Below, one piece after another: positions 60,206 through 64,000 of a stretch of 64,000 nt of DNA. Position numbers and translations under genes: made by a program. The notes beneath the pieces are model-generated. The model ran no database searches. It saw only the letters and a list, made by a program, of their open reading frames with translations, and was not told the DNA's origin. Source of the stretch: Epilithonimonas caeni DSM 17710 (GTDB taxonomy: Bacteria; Bacteroidota; Bacteroidia; Flavobacteriales; Weeksellaceae); NCBI RefSeq assembly GCF_000426465.1, contig NZ_KE384528.1, positions 239,698-303,697 of the forward strand, in the 5' to 3' direction. How positions within the stretch are numbered: position 1 is the stretch's first letter; each line of letters starts with the position of its first letter.

Positions 60206-63200
60206 TTATTGAGTCACTTTCATCAACTTCTTCGTGATCTCATCCATCTTTTCGGATTCGTAAGTTGTATCGTAATCCTTCATAATATCAAAAAGATACG
60301 AGTAGAACGATGTCACTTTCTGCACATCATCTGCCTTTTTGAAAGCTTTTTCTTTGCCCATCTCCTGCAGGTCCTTGATGAATGTGTTGAATCTCTTATC
60401 AATCACATTCAGAGAGTTGACAAGGTATTGATAGCCTTTATCTTTCTGCCCAATTTTGTTATAAGCATCTGAAACTGCACCAACGACAAGAGAATATTCC
60501 ATAGGCTTGGTTTTCATTTGCCTTGCTGCATAAACCTGGAACTTAGGCGACAATCTCGTGTAGTAATCATACTCTTCGAAGATTCCTTTCTTGAGGTCTT
60601 CTGCCAGTTTCAAACCTTTTTGCTCTTGTCCTGCAACAATATATGCGTAGACAATGGAACTCAAAGACCTTGGGTCGTTATATTTTGAAACCGGGATCTC
60701 TCTGCTGGCCAGATCTAAAACTTCAATCGCTTTTTTCTTCTCGCCTTTCATTACAAGTGCCTCAGCTGCTCTACTTGCAGACGACCTGTAGCTTACAATA
60801 TTCTGAGTACAGGTTTCATCAAAATGAACATTCAGATCTTTGAAATTACCCCATCTGTAGTTTTTCACAACATTATAAAGCTCGTCAGCATTCACCATTC
60901 CTAACTCTCCATCCGGAGATTCTTCCGTTTTGATTGGTACCAATCTGTAGCTGAATCCATCAAACTTGAGATAATTGGACAAGAAGAATAAATTACTTCC
61001 GTCGTATATTCCGCCGCTTGAGAAATTGATCGGACGCTTCCAATCGAAGTTCGCCAGGATGTCCATCATCATCATATTATTCTTGAACATACTGGAACCT
61101 TTATAATCGATGACGATTTGTTTTTCTGCTTTTTGAGCTTCCGCCGGTGTAATGATTCCTGCCTTCACAGCATTATTGATATTGACAGGAAGAACAAATT
61201 TGGAAACCGGAAGGAAGTTGAATTTCTGATAACGTTCTTCTCCGAAAATCATTTTAACGATTTCGTCTTTTTCAGGAGATTTCATTTTCAGAAAGTTAAC
61301 CGCTTCTTTCAGCGTCATCGAATCCTGGGTCAAGTATTTTCTGAACGCTGCAAATTCTGTATCTGATGCACCCTGATCCTTCAAATTGGCAAAGATATTA
61401 GACCAATCGTCTTTCGTCATCAGATAGACCTGGTCATTGGAACCTTCACGATAATCTTCATGGGTCAAAGTTGATGGTACAGGCATTGAGTTGTAAGTTC
61501 TTCTTTTAACCTGGTCAATGTTCCAAGGTGTTGATAATAGTGTAAAGTTCACCACTTTTACATCCGGACGGAACTCCTCTGTCTCCTGGATCGCCCAAAC
61601 CGGATAAGTATCATTATCGCCATAAACAAACATAATATCGTTTTTCGGGAGCGATTTTAGGCTGGAATACGCATAATCGTAAGCCGTATAACGACCACTT
61701 CTGTCATGAACATTATAATTCTGGAAGCCCATCATCAATGGAATCCCCAATAATACGACTCCAATAGCGATCTGAGCAGATTTTTGTTTCACTTTTTTCT
61801 GTAAAAACCAGTAGATGGACGCAACGCCCAATCCTATCCAGATCGCAAATGCATAGAACGAACCAACCATTGCATAATCTCTTTCTCTAGGCTCAAATGG
61901 TTTTACACCTGTGTAAAATACAATTCCGACACTTGTCAATATAAACAATGACAGGATCGCATAGAAACGTCCAAAATCTTTGTTAAGCTGGAAAAAGAAT
62001 CCCAGCAATCCCAAGATCAATGGAAGCATAAAGAACTTCACCGTACTTGTATTCTGGAATTTTGCAGGCATCTCGCTTTGATCTCCCCACATATTATTAT
62101 CAATGAAAGGAATACCGGTAATGAAATTTCCATTCGTATTTTCCATATGCCCTTCCACATCATTCTGACGACCAGAGAAATTCCAAAGTAAATATCTTCC
62201 GAAATAGTAGTAATTCTGAAACGTGATGAAATAATCGAGATTCTGAGCTAACGTCGGTTTCTGCACATTGATCAATCCGAACTGTTTCGCTTTCAGGTAA
62301 TCATCCATTTTGATAGTACCGTTCTCATACTTCTGGCGAAGCTCATCAAAGAATTGTTTTGCTTCCGGACTTTCGGATATCTGTTCATTGCCATAATTGA
62401 AAGTGAAATCCGGCGCCCCATACATCGAAATGTAATTTGGCATCACGGACTTATCCTCACTGAACATTCTTGGAAAAAACCCAACGTGCTCTTTGCTATA
62501 AACATAATTGAACTTCTCTCCCACCAGCCTGTATCGGCCGGTTTGTGGGTCTCTTTCATAAGTATCGCCAGTTTTTACAGTTTTGTAACTTCCGTCCTCA
62601 TTTTTCTCGATTCCATTCGGGTCCAGATAAGCCGTGTAATTTTGACCATAGAAGGTCGGCCAATCTCCGTATTGCTCACGGTTGTAATAATCCAACATTC
62701 CCAGAGCGTTGTCCGGATCATTGAGATTCATTGGAGGATTTGCATTGGCCCTAATTGGAATCACCAACCAGCAGGAGAACCCGATCATCATGAAAACAAT
62801 GGATAATGCAATGGTCTGATAAAGTGATTTTCCTGTTTTTCTGGTATAAGAAACCAAAAGGTAGCAAAGAACTGACAATATAACGAAAGCGAAAACCGTC
62901 CCTGAATGGAAAGGAAGCCCGAGTCCATTCACAAAGAAAACTTCCGACTTACCGAACAATGTCATGATCATTGGGAAAATCCCTTTGAAGACAATTCCTA
63001 AAATAACCAACGTAATCGCATTCGCCCAAAGGAAAGATTTCCAAGTGAATGTATAATTTCTTGTATAATAAATCAAACAAACTGCAGGTAAAGCTAACAT
63101 ACACATCATATGCACACCCACGGAAAGTCCGATTACGAAAAACAAAAGGATGATCCATCTTTCATTATCTTTTTCGGAGTACTCGTTTTCCCATTTTGTA

Positions 63201-63691
63201 ATCAGCCAGACAATCAATGCAATGAAAAGACTCGCCATCGAGTACACTTCACCTTCAACTGCAGAAAACCAAAATGTGTCTGAAAATGTGAAACATAATG
63301 CACCAACTGCTCCGGCGAAAAGAACGCCAATTTCTTCGGTTACTGATATATTCTCAAATTCTTTATTCAGCAATCGTCTTACAAGATGTGTGATCGTCCA
63401 GAATAAAAACAGAATTGTAAAAGCGCTGAACAATGCAGACATTGCATTGATCACCAACGAATAATGTTGCCCATCACCGAATGCAAACATGGCAACCACC
63501 GCTCCCACCAATTGGAACAATGCAGCTCCCGGTGCGTGAGTCACCTCTAGTTTGACAGCGGAAGAAATGTACTCTCCACAATCCCAAAAACTGAAATTTG
63601 GTTCTATTGTTGATAAATAAGTAAAAAATGCGATCACAAAAACGACCCATCCAAGAATGGTGTTCCACTGTTTAAAAGTCCAATTCTTCAT
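60206..63691 (-). CDS. Glycosyltransferase family 117 (DUF2723) membrane protein
   Basis: The 1161-residue protein has an N-terminal membrane domain (about 12 segments in the first 650 residues; starts KNWTFKQWNTILGWVVFVIAFFTYLSTIEP) and a large periplasmic C-terminal part with helical, TPR-like repeats (SSASRAAEALVMKGEKKKAIEVLDLA). The stretch FWDCGEYISSAVKLEVTHAPGA fits the conserved acidic loop of the family. Members are thought to move sugars from lipid carriers to proteins; here this is inferred. Transcribed alone. Confidence 0.85.
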   Translation of the reverse strand: MKNWTFKQWNTILGWVVFVIAFFTYLSTIEPNFSFWDCGEYISSAVKLEVTHAPGAALFQLVGAVVAMFAFGDGQHYSLVINAMSALFSAFTILFLFWTITHLVRRLLNKEFENISVTEEIGVLFAGAVGALCFTFSDTFWFSAVEGEVYSMASLFIALIVWLITKWENEYSEKDNERWIILLFFVIGLSVGVHMMCMLALPAVCLIYYTRNYTFTWKSFLWANAITLVILGIVFKGIFPMIMTLFGKSEVFFVNGLGLPFHSGTVFAFVILSVLCYLLVSYTRKTGKSLYQTIALSIVFMMIGFSCWLVIPIRANANPPMNLNDPDNALGMLDYYNREQYGDWPTFYGQNYTAYLDPNGIEKNEDGSYKTVKTGDTYERDPQTGRYRLVGEKFNYVYSKEHVGFFPRMFSEDKSVMPNYISMYGAPDFTFNYGNEQISESPEAKQFFDELRQKYENGTIKMDDYLKAKQFGLINVQKPTLAQNLDYFITFQNYYYFGRYLLWNFSGRQNDVEGHMENTNGNFITGIPFIDNNMWGDQSEMPAKFQNTSTVKFFMLPLILGLLGFFFQLNKDFGRFYAILSLFILTSVGIVFYTGVKPFEPRERDYAMVGSFYAFAIWIGLGVASIYWFLQKKVKQKSAQIAIGVVLLGIPLMMGFQNYNVHDRSGRYTAYDYAYSSLKSLPKNDIMFVYGDNDTYPVWAIQETEEFRPDVKVVNFTLLSTPWNIDQVKRRTYNSMPVPSTLTHEDYREGSNDQVYLMTKDDWSNIFANLKDQGASDTEFAAFRKYLTQDSMTLKEAVNFLKMKSPEKDEIVKMIFGEERYQKFNFLPVSKFVLPVNINNAVKAGIITPAEAQKAEKQIVIDYKGSSMFKNNMMMMDILANFDWKRPINFSSGGIYDGSNLFFLSNYLKFDGFSYRLVPIKTEESPDGELGMVNADELYNVVKNYRWGNFKDLNVHFDETCTQNIVSYRSSASRAAEALVMKGEKKKAIEVLDLASREIPVSKYNDPRSLSSIVYAYIVAGQEQKGLKLAEDLKKGIFEEYDYYTRLSPKFQVYAARQMKTKPMEYSLVVGAVSDAYNKIGQKDKGYQYLVNSLNVIDKRFNTFIKDLQEMGKEKAFKKADDVQKVTSFYSYLFDIMKDYDTTYESEKMDEITKKLMKVTQ

Positions 63692-63870
63692 ATTAGAAAA
63701 TGAAATATCGGCGAAATTAATGTTTTTGATTCAGTTATTTTATGTTTTTAACAAAAATTAAATTTTGAATTGTTTTTTGAAAACCTCAGAAAAACAATTG
63801 GTTTTTTAATAAATATCTTGATTAAAATCAGATTCGGGGTGTAAAAAGAAAAACATTGCAATTTTTTTTT

Positions 63871-63878
63871 TATTTTTG
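63871..63878 (+). promoter_or_regulatory. Candidate -7 box of the cysteine synthase-like gene
   Basis: TATTTTTG fits TAnnTTTG and lies 32 bases before the ATG at 63911. Confidence 0.45.
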
Positions 63879-63910
63879 CAGACAGTTTTTGAGAGAAAAA
63901 ATGATATAAA

Positions 63911-64000
63911 ATGACGAATGTACACGATAATATTCTTGGTTTGATTGGTAACACGCCGTTAGTCAAATTAAATCAGGTTACAAAGGACATTCCTGCGACA
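63911..64000 (+). CDS. Start of a cysteine synthase/cystathionine beta-synthase (truncated by window edge)
   Basis: The first 30 codons read MTNVHDNILGLIGNTPLVKL and continue with NQVTKDIPAT. This is the opening of the PLP-dependent fold II family (cysteine synthase or cystathionine beta-synthase; LIGNTPLVKL is diagnostic). Which of the two cannot be told from 30 residues. Preceded by a good -7 box. Confidence 0.85.
   Translation, partial: MTNVHDNILGLIGNTPLVKLNQVTKDIPAT

Noticed and set aside
24855-63878. A TTG-N12-TAnnTTTG spacing seen at lpdA, the small membrane-protein gene and the last gene
   Set aside because: The spacing is shorter than the known 17-23 and is absent at yggS, nrnA and the methyltransferase gene, so it is probably chance in AT-rich DNA.
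1-64000. CRISPR arrays, rRNA, integrons and insertion sequences
   Set aside because: Looked for and not seen. The tandem repeats present are short heptamers without spacers, and no transposase or integrase gene is found.

Overview
The window is AT-rich and comes from a member of the Bacteroidota, most likely a Chryseobacterium-like flavobacterium (Weeksellaceae). Four secreted proteins end in a type IX secretion (T9SS) sorting domain. Many genes carry the Bacteroidota -7 promoter box TAnnTTTG. Surface proteins begin with the flavobacterial leader style MKKI...FSQVGI. Intergenic gaps hold dispersed palindromic repeats of the kind seen in this group. No prophage, insertion sequence, rRNA operon or CRISPR array was seen.

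Layout. 1-3.4 kb: end of an unknown gene, tRNA-Gln, menE-arfB, a DUF922 protein, cdd and a repeat-filled gap. 3.4-9.7 kb (mostly minus strand): an FG-GAP T9SS protein, an antitoxin-toxin-recF cluster, an Omp85-like barrel and a UbiA-like membrane protein. 9.8-18.4 kb (plus): a 2003-residue alpha-2-macroglobulin-like protein and a secreted metallopeptidase. 18.4-24.8 kb (minus): two related small porins, aroB, a DUF4476 protein, an LRR-like T9SS protein and lpdA. 24.9-31.2 kb: yggS, then a four-gene glycan operon (GT87, GT2, polysaccharide deacetylase, GT4), dapD and an NlpC/P60 lipoprotein.

31.4-37.0 kb is the most distinctive part. Two surface-fibre-like proteins with C1q/TNF-like heads lie downstream of a membrane-spanning TPR-LuxR regulator. 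Both fibre genes carry the same 30-bp upstream motif, built on two hexamers one helical turn apart. A degraded copy of the regulator's 3' end lies between the fibre genes, so the locus looks like a duplicated regulator-fibre unit.

37.2-41.0 kb: tRNA-Ala, a DUF2007 protein and a lysine-catabolism pair (lysine 6-transaminase and aminoadipate-semialdehyde dehydrogenase) preceded by a perfect palindrome. 41-51 kb: a small membrane protein, DoxX, era, a T9SS protein, nrnA, DUF1304, an alpha/beta hydrolase, a lipoprotein, exbD, dsbD and tilS. 50.8-64 kb: an OmpA lipoprotein, an O-methyltransferase, an NlpC/P60 endopeptidase, a TonB-dependent receptor, kdsA, an SDR-HbpS-AraC cassette, DUF1697, a GT117/DUF2723 membrane protein and the start of a cysteine synthase/cystathionine beta-synthase gene.

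The gene set is mostly housekeeping plus cell-envelope functions. The unusual signals are the fibre-regulator locus, repeat elements read in frame inside protein genes (three in the macroglobulin, two in menE), a three-copy composite intergenic element, and a heptamer tandem repeat touching a start codon.
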